Shown one piece after another: positions 55,996-64,000 of a DNA stretch of 64,000 nucleotides; the first letter of the stretch is position 1, and each line of letters begins with the position of its first letter. Position numbers and translations under genes: made by a program. A model generated the notes under the pieces. That model did not search any database. It worked only from the letters and a program-made list of their open reading frames with translations, and was not told the origin of the DNA. The DNA is from Ogataea parapolymorpha DL-1 (taxonomy: Eukaryota; Ascomycota; Pichiomycetes; Pichiales; Pichiaceae), in the NCBI RefSeq assembly GCF_000187245.1, contig NC_027861.1, positions 744,001 through 808,000 of the forward strand. Direction: 5' to 3'.

Positions 55996-56655
55996 TTAGT
56001 TGTTATTGTCCACATAAAACAGCTGGACGAAATATTCTTTGGTATCGCCGTCCCAGAAATCCCAGATCCGCCCCTCTGTCATATCGATCGATTCGCTTGG
56101 AATCTTGAATCCAATATTCTCATACGGCTCGCCACTGACAACCAGATACTGGAACTTTGTGTCTAGTGGTTCTATCTTTTGCTCGAAACACGACATTAAA
56201 CGGTATCGGGGCCTTACGTTTCGCGCTATTTCCGGCATTTGTATCTGAAACAGGAGCCCTTTTTGAAAAGTCTCTGGATCTCTAATTTTGCTGACTTTGT
56301 ATGCTGGTCTTCCAATTTTTGTATACTTCTTTTTAGGAACCGCAGATATCCCAACAACCTTACCTGGTTCAGGCTTAGTGGGCTTCTTATCCATTTCGGC
56401 TCTTTTCATTAGAGCGTATTGATGCTTTTTGCCATGGGTATGTGTTAAATAAGAACTTTCCGATAAATGTGTGGTTAGACAAAGGCGACATTCTAACATG
56501 CCCAGATGATTCTTAAAGACATAAGGGTCATTGTCTAGATCGATCTGAGACAACATCAGTTGTCTCAAGCGCTCACGACGGTACTGATTGGTCTCTGCAT
56601 CGCCTGCAATGCCACCACTGCCCTTTTTAGAGCCAACTCTATTCTGATAGTCCAT
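55996..56655 (-). CDS. PRP11: U2 snRNP SF3a subunit Prp11 (SF3A2)
   Basis: 219 aa. MDYQNRVGSKKGSGGIAGDAETNQYRRERLRQL (in parts) is the conserved SF3a66 N-terminus. A matrin-type zinc finger LECRLCLTTHLSESSYLTHTHGKKH follows (Cys-x2-Cys, His-x5-His), and IGRPAYKVSKIRDPET is the next conserved block. The C-terminus ends FWDGDTKEYFVQLFYVD. Prp11 joins Prp9 and Prp21 in SF3a, which helps U2 snRNP grip the branch-point region. This is relevant because the introns in this window have very tight branch-point to acceptor spacing. Confidence 0.95.
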   Translation of the reverse strand: MDYQNRVGSKKGSGGIAGDAETNQYRRERLRQLMLSQIDLDNDPYVFKNHLGMLECRLCLTTHLSESSYLTHTHGKKHQYALMKRAEMDKKPTKPEPGKVVGISAVPKKKYTKIGRPAYKVSKIRDPETFQKGLLFQIQMPEIARNVRPRYRLMSCFEQKIEPLDTKFQYLVVSGEPYENIGFKIPSESIDMTEGRIWDFWDGDTKEYFVQLFYVDNNN

Positions 56656-56703
56656 AGAGTGTTTAAAAGGTTAGCCAAAAAAAAAAATATAAAAACCATG
56701 TTC

Positions 56704-56708
56704 AAAAA
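56704..56708 (-). terminator. Pol III T-run after tRNA-Leu
   Basis: Five A on the plus strand (TTTTT in the transcript) lie 4 nt past the mature 3' end of the tRNA, the normal RNA polymerase III stop. Confidence 0.7.
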
Positions 56709-56712
56709 GAAT

Positions 56713-56795
56713 GAAGGATGCGAGGTTCGAACTCGCGCGGAATTTAATCCAATAGATCTTAAGTCTACCGCCTTAGACCACTCGGCCAATCCTCC
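56713..56795 (-). tRNA. tRNA-Leu, anticodon UAA
   Basis: The 83-nt gene on the minus strand folds as a long-variable-arm tRNA. The acceptor arms GGAGGAT and ATCCTTC pair (one G-T). The D region is TTGGCCGAGTGGTC, and the anticodon loop is CTTAAGA with the anticodon at 56759-56761. The B box/T-loop is GGTTCGAAC-like (GAGTTCGAACCTC), and no CCA is encoded. It matches the yeast Leu-UAA type and shows no intron. It sits between PRP11 and the OPT transporter. Confidence 0.95.
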
Positions 56796-56869
56796 AGAAT
56801 ATCGGAAATTTTACTCATGGTTACCACATAACTCGCAGCCGGTGACTGCTCATGAATATACGAATCAAT

Positions 56870-59035
56870 CTATAGATGAGGCACATTGAGACTTGTCAAA
56901 AGCATGTTCAAGACGCTGAACAGACCCTCTCCAAGAACCAATCCGCTGCTAAATATAATCAGACGAACTCTGGCGTCAGAATTCCCGGGAGTAACTTTGC
57001 GGAGCCAGAAGTACGAAACCAGTCCTCCAACAAACCGTGCAAGAGTGAAGGAGGGCACGTTGTAAATTCCAATTCCCACAGGGACTCCACTAGGAAGAAA
57101 TTTGATGTACTTGTGCCACTTGTTTTCAGGAGTAACAGTGTTTTTCACAAATGAAATAACTGCAAAAACGATACCCAACACTATGGCAAACTCGAAAACT
57201 TTTGGAGGCAGTCCTGAACCGTTCACGAGTCTTGCGCAATCAATCCAAATTACAGCCGTGGGGATCTTGAACATTTGACTTGGAATGTCATAGATGCTAT
57301 TGTACAGTTTGTACATCACAGCACTTAACAACACGGAAAATAGCGATCCATAAATTTGCGCAATAAACTGTGCTTTTGGGGACGCTCCAAGGAGGTATCC
57401 AGTTTTTAGATCTTGCAGCAAATCGCCCGCTTGTTGCGTTGCGGCCTCGGAAATGGCCCCTGAAATGAGGTTGATGAGGATTGCGCCAGGTTGAGATTTT
57501 GGTATTATCAGTGCGAAAATCAGCTGTGACAGTTTTCCAATCCCACTAACAGGGTTCAGATCTGTCTCTCCCAGTGCTCTGACACCGAGAACAGACAAAA
57601 ATAGAGATAGTATGATTGCTGTTACGATGGTGTAAATTGGCACAACTGGACCGAAAACCAATCGCGTGCACACCACACATGCAACCGACGACACAATTAG
57701 CCCAACAATGGTGACTGTCGCCGATATTTGGTGAGACTCGTCCAGATCGACGTATGTGGAGCGGTCGCTGAATTGATCAGTTTCGGGCAACGACGAGGAA
57801 GAATTCTTCGGGGTATGGTCATTCGACCCCTCGCCGTGATAAGTGCTGCTTGAAATATCTTCATCAGAAGCCACCTCATTTTCATCAATCAGTCTTTCCA
57901 GCTCCTCATGTGGAGAATCAACGGAGCCCGTTCTGGAGAGGGGTCTAGAGGAAGGTGACTGATATAGTGACGCTAGCGACTTGACAACGATGACGAGAAA
58001 CGAGATAATAGAGTCGCTGATCATGATGGCCAAACTAATCCACATAATCCAACCCTCGGCGCCCTCTTTCCAGTCGTCCACGGGTCCAGGAGCCCAGCCC
58101 ATATATTGTGCTAAAGGACTGAGAATACACCAGCCAAACACCATGCCGACCATCATGTAGGCCGTTGTGGTGAATCCCATGATCATTCCCTGGCCGATGT
58201 ATGATGGGGATGGCTGAAAATTGATCAGATATGATTCTGAGATGGTTTTGCCGAGAATTGGTATACGTTTTATTTGAGGAACAAAATAACCAACAACGGT
58301 ATAAATAGAGGAGACACTCGAGGTCGCCGCGAGAAGTTTGATGTTCGTCTGGTATGTTTCGACCTGCTGGAGCTGGCACAGATCTTGCGACTCGATGATT
58401 GTGATGTTGTTCGGCGTTGGAGGTCGTTCAGGATGATTCTCGTGTTCTTCTGCAGATGAAGACTGTTTAGGCTGTGATTTCATTTGGGACTCGACGTTGA
58501 GTGTTGTTCCGTGAAAAACAGATATGAGGGTGGCAGTGGCGCTGCCGCTTGGAAAAGCCAGCTTCTCCTTGATGATGAATTGTTTTCGAAGAGGCACAGC
58601 GAAAAAGACTCCAAAAAAAGCCAGTCCAAAAGCCCAAGTCACTAGCTTCCACAGTTGAGACAGGTCGATTCCGGACTCTGAGCCGCTTTCAGCGTCGGTC
58701 ATGAGTTTCTCAATGGCTGGAATGATGCCAATAAATCCATACGCCAACGGTCCAGTGGCAACAGCAACTGCGACACTCTGGACAAAGACGTTTTCAACGT
58801 CTGTGAAATGACAGTGAAGCCGAGGCTGCAATGTTTTGAAAATTGAGAACCCAAGTAGCGCTGATGGTAGCGACATCATCGAAACCCAGCCCGTTTGCAG
58901 CCCGAATTGAAAGTTGGAAACAAGAATCACAGAGCCGATAACAAGACCGGCTATCGTGGACCGCAAAGTGACCTGTGGTAAAGCGGCTTTGGATTCCCAA
59001 GGCATGTCGTTGGGGAGTTTTGTTGTTATTGGCAT
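56870..59035 (-). CDS. OPT-family oligopeptide/metal-chelate transporter (YGL114W-like)
   Basis: 721 aa with about 14-16 hydrophobic segments. The N-terminus SKAALPQVTLRSTIAGLVIGSVILVSNFQFGLQTGWVSMMSLPSALLGF (in parts) is typical of the OPT family, as are YLINFQPSPSYIGQGMIMGFTT, GALGETDLNPVSGIGKLSQL (here RALGETDLNPVSG) and KAQFIAQIYGS. The central cytosolic loop is acidic and Ser-rich. It resembles S. cerevisiae YGL114W more than Opt1 or Opt2, whose NPF-type start is missing. It is a proton-coupled importer of peptides or peptide-like molecules; the substrate is unproven. Confidence 0.9.
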   Translation of the reverse strand: MPITTKLPNDMPWESKAALPQVTLRSTIAGLVIGSVILVSNFQFGLQTGWVSMMSLPSALLGFSIFKTLQPRLHCHFTDVENVFVQSVAVAVATGPLAYGFIGIIPAIEKLMTDAESGSESGIDLSQLWKLVTWAFGLAFFGVFFAVPLRKQFIIKEKLAFPSGSATATLISVFHGTTLNVESQMKSQPKQSSSAEEHENHPERPPTPNNITIIESQDLCQLQQVETYQTNIKLLAATSSVSSIYTVVGYFVPQIKRIPILGKTISESYLINFQPSPSYIGQGMIMGFTTTAYMMVGMVFGWCILSPLAQYMGWAPGPVDDWKEGAEGWIMWISLAIMISDSIISFLVIVVKSLASLYQSPSSRPLSRTGSVDSPHEELERLIDENEVASDEDISSSTYHGEGSNDHTPKNSSSSLPETDQFSDRSTYVDLDESHQISATVTIVGLIVSSVACVVCTRLVFGPVVPIYTIVTAIILSLFLSVLGVRALGETDLNPVSGIGKLSQLIFALIIPKSQPGAILINLISGAISEAATQQAGDLLQDLKTGYLLGASPKAQFIAQIYGSLFSVLLSAVMYKLYNSIYDIPSQMFKIPTAVIWIDCARLVNGSGLPPKVFEFAIVLGIVFAVISFVKNTVTPENKWHKYIKFLPSGVPVGIGIYNVPSFTLARFVGGLVSYFWLRKVTPGNSDARVRLIIFSSGLVLGEGLFSVLNMLLTSLNVPHL

Positions 59036-59215
59036 GGCAAAGGAAGTCGACTCTGCAATGTGGGCAGACAGTAGCCGGGGATAAAGAATGAAGAGGTGGA
59101 AAATTTGCTGACTAAATTACGGAAACGGAGAAAATAATCTATCGCTTTGCTCTATTTTTTTAGGTAAAGATACTTATCAGGTTTACGGCTGTGCAGAGCA
59201 AAAAAATCAGCGTTT

Positions 59216-60187
59216 TCATGCAAACAAAATGTACTTAAGGATGTCGCTCAAGGTAAGCACCCCGACCAAGCGGCCTTCATCGTCCACGAGAAACAGACGG
59301 TGAAGACGGGACTTGCGTATTGTCTCTAGAATCACACACAGATTGTCCTTCAGCGTGCAGGTGTACACTCCTTCGAAATCGTCAGATCGTTTCATGAGTG
59401 CCTCGCCCACGCTCAGCGACAGATCTGCGTACATCCCACCTTTGATTAGCGAAAGAACGTCTACGGCCTCGTAAACATTCACCAGCTTATTTTGCTCGTC
59501 AACGATCGGAACAGAGCTCACAGAGTGCGAAATCAGCATATGGATGACGTCCATCACGGGGGTTTCCATTCGAACGGCCGACAAGTTCTGGGTTGTTCCG
59601 ATGTTGAGCTCGCTCAGCGGTTGCAGCAGCATATGGGCCTCCTTGCAATTCATACTAACAAATTTAAGAATCCGGTATTGCGTGAGCACAGACACAACTA
59701 TCTCTCTATTTGTCTTCTCGTCCTTATCAATCAAGGGAATCCGTCTTGCAGAGCTCTCAATCATCTTCACACACGCTTCATACAGTGATTTGAATGGGTG
59801 GATAGAGATTGTTTCCAGTTGCGGGACATTTAATTTCTTCTCCACGTCGCGCAAGCCATCGAGTGTCAAGTTATCCACAAACTGAAACTGGTCTGGGTTT
59901 TGAGAGTAATACTGGATCACGTTAATGAAATCTGTGGAAGTGAGTAATCCCGCAAACTTGGAAGTTTTGCTATTCCATAGTGGAGCGGAGACAATGCTGT
60001 TTTGTAGCAAGATGTTTAGTGCCCGTTTAACCAGCAACGAAGTCTCAAAAACAATTAATCGGTATGACACCGGAAGAACGTCGAATGAATTCTTGCTCTG
60101 GAGAAATGTGCGAATCGCCTTCAAGGCAACCTCCTGGTCTCTTCGAGTCTCCTCAGAGCTTGGGGCCCCCGGATTCTCTTGTTGCAT
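59216..60187 (-). CDS. SNF4: AMPK gamma subunit Snf4
   Basis: 323 aa with four CBS motifs in tandem (two Bateman modules). Typical segments are FLQSKNSFDVLPVSYRLIVFETSLLVKRALNILLQNSIVSAPLWNS, FAGLLTSTDFINVIQYY, RIPLIDKDE, SVSSVPIVDEQNKLVNVYEAVDVLSLIKGG and RLHRLFLVDDEGRLVGVLTLSDILKYIL (in parts). Snf4 binds adenine nucleotides and activates Snf1 kinase when glucose is low. It is normal in length. A Reb1-like TTACCCGG sits 67 bp upstream of the start. The NRG1-like repressor elsewhere in the window is a known Snf1 target type. Confidence 0.96.
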   Translation of the reverse strand: MQQENPGAPSSEETRRDQEVALKAIRTFLQSKNSFDVLPVSYRLIVFETSLLVKRALNILLQNSIVSAPLWNSKTSKFAGLLTSTDFINVIQYYSQNPDQFQFVDNLTLDGLRDVEKKLNVPQLETISIHPFKSLYEACVKMIESSARRIPLIDKDEKTNREIVVSVLTQYRILKFVSMNCKEAHMLLQPLSELNIGTTQNLSAVRMETPVMDVIHMLISHSVSSVPIVDEQNKLVNVYEAVDVLSLIKGGMYADLSLSVGEALMKRSDDFEGVYTCTLKDNLCVILETIRKSRLHRLFLVDDEGRLVGVLTLSDILKYILFA

Positions 60188-60253
60188 CTTTATTGCGTAT
60201 GTTAAATGCTGTTGTTTCTCCCTCCTTTTTTTTGTTCACCAAAAAAAACCAAG

Positions 60254-60261
60254 TTACCCGG
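60254..60261 (+). promoter_or_regulatory. Reb1-type site TTACCCGG upstream of SNF4
   Basis: It is a perfect TTACCCGG in the ~80-bp interval between the SNF4 start (60187) and the SLU7 stop (60267). It may act both as the SNF4 promoter element and as a boundary or terminator for SLU7 transcription, as Reb1 sites do in S. cerevisiae. Confidence 0.5.
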
Positions 60262-60266
60262 ACGAA

Positions 60267-61328
60267 TCACAGAACTCCGTACTTCTCCAGCAACTGTCTC
60301 CTCTTTGTTTCTCTGATCAGTTCCTTCTCTTTTTCTTTGTCATTCATTTCCGGCACGTCTGCTATTGGCGACGCTTCAGCCACCGAATTCTGGCTAGGCA
60401 ATGGCTCTCCTAAGACGAATTTCTCACTGTCTTTCTTCTGCTTTGTGTTTGCAAATCGTTTCTGCTTTTCAAACTCCTCAGCTTCGCCAGATTCCTGTCG
60501 AACGAATTCGCCTTCTTCGTTAAGAAACTTCGATTTGTTGTCCTCTTTTGTGGTCTTTTCGATTTGTTCCTCCTGCTCCGTGATGCCAACACCCTCCAGA
60601 TACTTTGCCTTTTCATCCAAAGCTCTGGTTGGAATATTTGTGCCGCTAGCGGTCATGGTCTTGGAGTTTGCCACAGCTTCGGCAATGCCCAACTCTTCCA
60701 TCTCTGCAAGCTCGTCCTCGTCGTACTCATGGTCCTCCACAGCCGTTTGCTTGATCCGTTTCTGCTCGATTTCGCGCATGGTCTTAAGATGCTCTTCGTA
60801 GTCTTCCTCGTTACTAAAGCCGTGCCATCGATCTCGTTTAGTTTCCCAGTCTTGAGTGTCTTTCTTAACCCGAAGAACCTCTCCAGACCTGCTTTTGGGC
60901 TCTTCTTTGCGATATTTGAAGCTGATTTTACGCGGTTTCTCCAGACAGTCTTTTTTCGAATGCTTGGTGCTGCCGCAGTTCTCGCAGCCTCCCTTTTTGA
61001 GCAGCTTCCGTCGTCTTTTGATTTCCTCTGTCACAAAATCGTATTCGTCCTCGATTCCTGCGCCCTTTCGAGGCTCGCTGTTCGGCACAAACTCTGCGTC
61101 CGGGTCAAGACGCTGATGTCGTAGTTTGTCCACAGATGCAGGCTCGGCCGCTCGTTTCCTGCGCAGGTTTGAATCAACCTTGAGCGCGTCTTCCTCGTAG
61201 TACCAGGGTTTACTCGAGATGTAGTTTGGAATGTAGTCAGTCACTGGTTTTCCTGTGTCGTCGTATTTCGATTCATCCTCAGGGATTGGTGCTCCAAAAT
61301 GGTTGTAGCCTGGGTGATCGGTATCCAT
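60267..61328 (-). CDS. SLU7: Second-step splicing factor Slu7
   Basis: 353 aa. MDTDHPGYNHFGAPIPEDE and YIPNYISSKPWYYEE open the conserved core. A zinc knuckle CENCGSTKHSKKDC (Cys-x2-Cys-x4-His-x4-Cys) follows EIKRRRKLLKKGG, with the CLEKPRKISFKYRKE extension characteristic of Slu7 and then DWETKRDRWHGFSNEEDYEEHL (in parts). The C-terminus is a Glu/Lys coiled coil that ends in KRRQLLEKYGVL. Slu7 positions the 3' splice site in the second catalytic step, with a need that grows with branch-point to acceptor distance. It has no intron itself. Confidence 0.94.
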   Translation of the reverse strand: MDTDHPGYNHFGAPIPEDESKYDDTGKPVTDYIPNYISSKPWYYEEDALKVDSNLRRKRAAEPASVDKLRHQRLDPDAEFVPNSEPRKGAGIEDEYDFVTEEIKRRRKLLKKGGCENCGSTKHSKKDCLEKPRKISFKYRKEEPKSRSGEVLRVKKDTQDWETKRDRWHGFSNEEDYEEHLKTMREIEQKRIKQTAVEDHEYDEDELAEMEELGIAEAVANSKTMTASGTNIPTRALDEKAKYLEGVGITEQEEQIEKTTKEDNKSKFLNEEGEFVRQESGEAEEFEKQKRFANTKQKKDSEKFVLGEPLPSQNSVAEASPIADVPEMNDKEKEKELIRETKRRQLLEKYGVL

Positions 61329-61384
61329 AGAATAAATAAGATAAATTTATTTAAACGGAAAAGGCTGTGCTGAAAATTTTATTC

Positions 61385-62158
61385 ATGAAGAAAGTGCAGA
61401 CCAAGACGTTTGTCAAGAAGCTGGCCTCGACGGATCGCAAGACCAGAGACCATGCTTTGGAGACTCTGAAGAAATATCTTGGGGCTAGAGCAGATGTCCG
61501 ACCCCTCACGCTGCCTGAATTTGAGAAATTATGGAAAGGATTATACTATACGATGTGGTTCAGCGATAGACCACGGCCGCAGCAGAGACTGGCAGATGAC
61601 CTTGCCAAGCTCTTCTCCCAATGTATCTCCAAGGAGCAGTTCTGTTTGTTTGTTCAGGCGTTTTGGGCAGTTGTTTGCAAAGAGTGGCCTACTTTAGACC
61701 AATGGAGAGTGGACAAGTTCTACTTGTTGATGAGATATGTGGTGCGTGAGTGCTTCGTGAGGCTACAAAAGGAAGAGTGGGACCTGGAATTGCTTGAAAA
61801 TTACATCAAGTCGCTTGAAGCCGACGTTCTGAGTGGCAGACCAGCAGTTCCTCCCGGAGTCACATACCATGTGGTGGATGTTTATTTGGACGAGCTGGAG
61901 CACGTGGTTGTTGGCGACGAGGAGGATGTTGAGGCAGAAAAGGCCAAAGAGAGATTTGATGATGTTCCTCTTGCAGAACTTTTGCAACCATTTGAGAAGC
62001 TGCAGAAAGACGCTCTGATGAAGACTCTTCGCAACAAGGTGCGGGATGATCTGATCAGAGACGAGAGATTAAAGACATGGGGATACACAGAGAACAAGAG
62101 CGAGGAACAGGAGGAAGACGAAGAAGAGGAGGAGGAAGAATGGACCGGATTTGACTAA
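61385..62158 (+). CDS. RRP1: Rrp1 / Nop52 pre-60S assembly factor
   Basis: 257 aa from the ATG at 61385 (an upstream GTG is ignored). The Nop52 core is helical: FVKKLASTDRKTRDHALETLKKYL, LPEFEKLWKGLYYTMWFSDRPRPQQRLADDLAKL and DQWRVDKFYLLMRYVVRECF (in parts) match yeast Rrp1. The C-terminus ends in an acidic Glu/Asp run (EEQEEDEEEEEEEW). It works in early nucleolar 60S assembly and 27S pre-rRNA processing. It is divergent from SLU7 by 56 bp. The gene is intact. Confidence 0.94.
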   Translation: MKKVQTKTFVKKLASTDRKTRDHALETLKKYLGARADVRPLTLPEFEKLWKGLYYTMWFSDRPRPQQRLADDLAKLFSQCISKEQFCLFVQAFWAVVCKEWPTLDQWRVDKFYLLMRYVVRECFVRLQKEEWDLELLENYIKSLEADVLSGRPAVPPGVTYHVVDVYLDELEHVVVGDEEDVEAEKAKERFDDVPLAELLQPFEKLQKDALMKTLRNKVRDDLIRDERLKTWGYTENKSEEQEEDEEEEEEEWTGFD

Positions 62159-62245
62159 TTATATAGTGGCAGAATAAATCTTCGAACGAGCATTAAAAAT
62201 TCGTTTACCCTGCTTTTTTTCGTTGATTATTTTCCATTAGTTGTT

Positions 62246-62446
62246 ATGGCTGAGTTCGATAAGCTGACCGAGGCTCCTGTGGAGTTTCTCAAAGAAGGTT
62301 CCCAATTTGTTGCCAAGTGCACGAAGCCATCTAAGAAGGAGTACCTGAGACTGATTCGTGCCGTGGGGCTTGGTTTTTTGATGATGGGCGTTGTTGGATA
62401 CGCCATCAAGCTGATCCATATTCCAATCAGATATCTGATTGTTTAG
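62246..62446 (+). CDS. SSS1: Sec61 translocon gamma subunit Sss1
   Basis: 66 aa, a tail-anchored protein. EAPVEFLKEGSQFVAKCTKPSKKEYLRLIRAVGLGFLMMGVVGYAIKLIHIPI (in parts) is nearly invariant among Sec61-gamma proteins. An amphipathic helix precedes the single membrane segment (about residues 40-60), which ends with IHIPIRYLIV. It stabilises the Sec61 channel in the ER membrane. The length is typical (S. cerevisiae 80 aa, with a longer N-terminus). The upstream region contains a T-run and a compact promoter of about 85 bp after RRP1. Confidence 0.96.
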   Translation: MAEFDKLTEAPVEFLKEGSQFVAKCTKPSKKEYLRLIRAVGLGFLMMGVVGYAIKLIHIPIRYLIV

Positions 62447-62721
62447 TGCGGATATTGAGGGCGTGAAAGGTCGGCATAGATACGAAATGGCTTTGCCGTA
62501 CTCTACAGGATCTGAATAAATTGTATTAATGCTCACCACGTAGCGAACTAGACGTAGCGTAGTAGACAAGTAATGGTGCTGAGTTAGCTCGTACGCGCAG
62601 CCTCGGCACATTGAGCTCAGTTCGTCTCACTTGTGACATCTTCGCCGGTTTGTTTTGGCGTTGACGTTTGCTTTGGCGACATCACCGTATTTCTGTCGTC
62701 GCCGTCGCGACTTTTTTCCCC

Positions 62722-63636
62722 ATGAGTTTCTCTTCGCTTTTGACACAGATCACCGGAAAAGGCACGCAGACGCCCTCTTCCGGGGTCAAACAGACACCTA
62801 ACTTGTCTGTAAGCGTGTCTGTGCCGAAATCGGGCGGTGAAGTGAAGAAACCGCCGACAACGGCCAAGAAACCTAGCCGTTCTGTTCTGACCACTCCGGC
62901 ACCAGACCCGGCCGTACAACGGCTCAAGGAGGCGAGACGACGGGAAAAAGAGAAGCAGGAGGAGCAGAAACGTCAGAAACGGCTCGAGGCGTTGAAGAAG
63001 CGTGACAGCGAGCGCGAACGACTTAACAGACAGAAGCCTGTGCCCAAAAAAGACGCAGCGAAGAAGCCAGTTGCTCCGGCACGGCCACCGCTGCCGAAAA
63101 TGTCGTTCAAGGAGCTAATGTCCCGGGCGGAGACCGTCGACAAGAACAAGCTGGTTTATGCGCCGATCAAGATGGAGACGAGGAAGAAGGACACTAGCAA
63201 ACAGCCCGAGAGAAAGTTTGCACAGCCTTCGACGGCGCTGTTGCAGAAGCTATCTAAGCGGGAGAAGCCGAACGTTGCAAAAAGAGAAAAACGGCCGGTG
63301 CAGCGGAGCGTGCGCACGGACAGCTACGGCATCGAGGCGGACTCTGGAGACGAGGACGAGGACTCGTTCATTGAGGACGATAGTCTGGACGATTTTGTTG
63401 TGGACGACCCGCGCGAGCGCCGACGCGACTATAATAGCGACGAAATCTGGCAGCTCTTCAACAGAGGCAAGAAGCGGCAGTACTTTGACGACGATGACGA
63501 CGACATGGAGGCCACGGGTGCCGACATTCTGGAGGAGGAGGAGCGGGCGCTGCGGCAGGCGCGGCTCGACGACAAGCGCGAGGAGATGCTGGAGCGCAGG
63601 CTGAAGGAGGAAAAACTGAAGCGAAAGAGGGTGTAA
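62722..63636 (+). CDS. SPT2: Spt2-type chromatin protein
   Basis: 304 aa from the ATG at 62722; a TTG 18 codons upstream is not used. It starts with MSFSSLLTQITGKG, then a Lys/Arg/Pro/Glu-rich disordered middle with coiled-coil character (KEARRREKEKQEEQKRQKRLEAL in parts). A C-terminal conserved SPT2 domain follows, with the order DPRERRRDYNSDEIWQLFNRG-KKRQYF-DDD-DDMEATGADILEEE and a terminal basic helix RLKEEKLKRKRV. Spt2 binds H3-H4 tetramers during transcription. The gene is GC-rich relative to its neighbours. Its stop is 4 nt from the next gene's stop. Confidence 0.85.
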   Translation: MSFSSLLTQITGKGTQTPSSGVKQTPNLSVSVSVPKSGGEVKKPPTTAKKPSRSVLTTPAPDPAVQRLKEARRREKEKQEEQKRQKRLEALKKRDSERERLNRQKPVPKKDAAKKPVAPARPPLPKMSFKELMSRAETVDKNKLVYAPIKMETRKKDTSKQPERKFAQPSTALLQKLSKREKPNVAKREKRPVQRSVRTDSYGIEADSGDEDEDSFIEDDSLDDFVVDDPRERRRDYNSDEIWQLFNRGKKRQYFDDDDDDMEATGADILEEEERALRQARLDDKREEMLERRLKEEKLKRKRV

Positions 63637-63640
63637 TGCA

Positions 63641-63997
63641 TTAGTCACTATATTCGAATTCGTAGCCTTCGGAGTCGGAATAAGCGGCGGCATCGCCGTC
63701 GCTCTCGGCTCCTAAATCGCTCGTAGACGGGTCTTGCAAAACAGGCGGTGCTACAGTATCCTGGGGCAGAAATCCACCAGAATCGACTTCCTGGGAAATA
63801 GGTTCCTCCGGGACAAACCCGCCTGCTGTGTCTTGATCGTCCTGTGACACCGGCTCGTGCTGACTTACAGATGGAACGTTCTCGTCTGAGTCTTCGCCTG
63901 AGTCCTCGCCTGAGTCCTCTCCTGAATCTTCCACCAATCCATGCTCCCTATCTAATCGCTTCGAAATCCGCAGCTTGGCTAGCACCACGGCCCACAC
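63641..63997 (-). CDS. C-terminal fragment of an acidic-tailed protein, possibly Rad4/XPC-like
   Basis: Only the last ~118 residues are inside the window (minus strand, start beyond 64000). The visible N-part WAVVLAKLRISKRLDREHG resembles the helix that precedes the acidic tail in fungal Rad4/XPC proteins, and the tail has two GGFxP(E/Q) units (GGFVPEEPI, GGFLPQDTV), a pattern I associate with that family. A tandem EDSG repeat (about residues 23-37 of the fragment) lies between. The end is SDSEGYEFEYSD. The identity is tentative; other acidic nuclear proteins fit as well. Confidence 0.45.
   Translation of the reverse strand: MWAVVLAKLRISKRLDREHGLVEDSGEDSGEDSGEDSDENVPSVSQHEPVSQDDQDTAGGFVPEEPISQEVDSGGFLPQDTVAPPVLQDPSTSDLGAESDGDAAAYSDSEGYEFEYSD
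63885..63932 (-). repeat. 12-nt tandem repeat encoding EDSG units
   Basis: Four copies of a GAGTCCTCGCCT-like unit (plus strand) encode (GEDS)n on the minus strand. Copies differ by one or two bases. It is in frame, so copy-number change would lengthen or shorten the acidic tail without a frameshift. Confidence 0.75.
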
Positions 63998-64000
63998 ACG

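Noticed and set aside
60410..61124. Several plus-strand frames opposite SLU7
   Set aside because: They are antisense to a well-supported SLU7 gene, show no domain and have hydrophobic composition typical of reversed charged codons.
1..64000. Prokaryotic-style systems, CRISPR arrays, transposons, LTRs
   Set aside because: No regularly spaced repeats, reverse transcriptase, integrase or transposase frames were seen; the window is ordinary yeast chromosomal DNA in layout.

Overview
This is a gene-dense stretch of a budding-yeast (Saccharomycotina) nuclear chromosome. All recognisable genes are fungal and nuclear: spindle pole, kinetochore, proteasome, yeast glycosyltransferases, AMPK and PKA subunits, one tRNA-Leu(UAA) and short spliceosomal introns with TACTAAC-like branch points. 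It is not the Saccharomyces lineage. eIF3d, eIF3m, a lysosomal-type palmitoyl-protein thioesterase and an MTHFSD-like protein are present although S. cerevisiae lacks them, and the ribosomal protein L17 gene has no intron. The gene set fits a methylotrophic yeast such as Ogataea/Hansenula, but that is an inference from memory. No transposon, rRNA, CRISPR array or centromere was seen.

Layout. 1-9.1 kb: 5'-truncated SFI1, TIF-type eIF3d, PRE3, RTT109, DNM1. 9.3-18 kb: YEN1, PNS1, a DHA1 drug transporter, a long regulatory gap, an NRG1-like repressor and HEM13. 18-29 kb: MNN4-like, HIS2, PCP1, eIF3m, GON7, IBA57, an INO4-like bHLH, a TMEM115/YOL107W homologue, MNN11 and PFD1. 29-39.7 kb: ATG27, RPL17, an unknown acidic protein, MER3/HFM1, PPT1, UTP30, a KRE2/MNT1-family mannosyltransferase, RPB4 and TIM17. 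39.8-50 kb: YAK1, a spliced DHA1 transporter, an MTHFSD-like protein, an unidentified spliced gene, CK2 alpha, CAP2, ERG28 and BCY1. 50-64 kb: ARO8-like, calnexin, SLX1, NUF2, PRP11, tRNA-Leu, an OPT transporter, SNF4, SLU7, RRP1, SSS1, SPT2 and a truncated, possibly RAD4-like, gene.

Functional themes are dispersed, not operonic. They include the secretory pathway and N-glycan processing (SSS1, calnexin, MNN4-like, MNN11, KTR-like), recombination (YEN1, SLX1, MER3), mitochondria (DNM1, PCP1, TIM17, IBA57, HEM13), nutrient signalling (SNF4, BCY1, YAK1, CK2, NRG1-like) and splicing (PRP11, SLU7).

The most striking signal is a set of four ultra-short introns of 34, 36, 38 and 42 nt in ERG28, PFD1, a DHA1 transporter and CAP2. 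They are supported by reading frame and by protein similarity recalled from memory. In all four the branch-point adenosine lies only 7-8 nt from the end of the intron. Convergent gene pairs are also packed very tightly, with stop codons as little as 1 nt apart. Several starts were moved downstream of non-ATG codons to the first plausible ATG.
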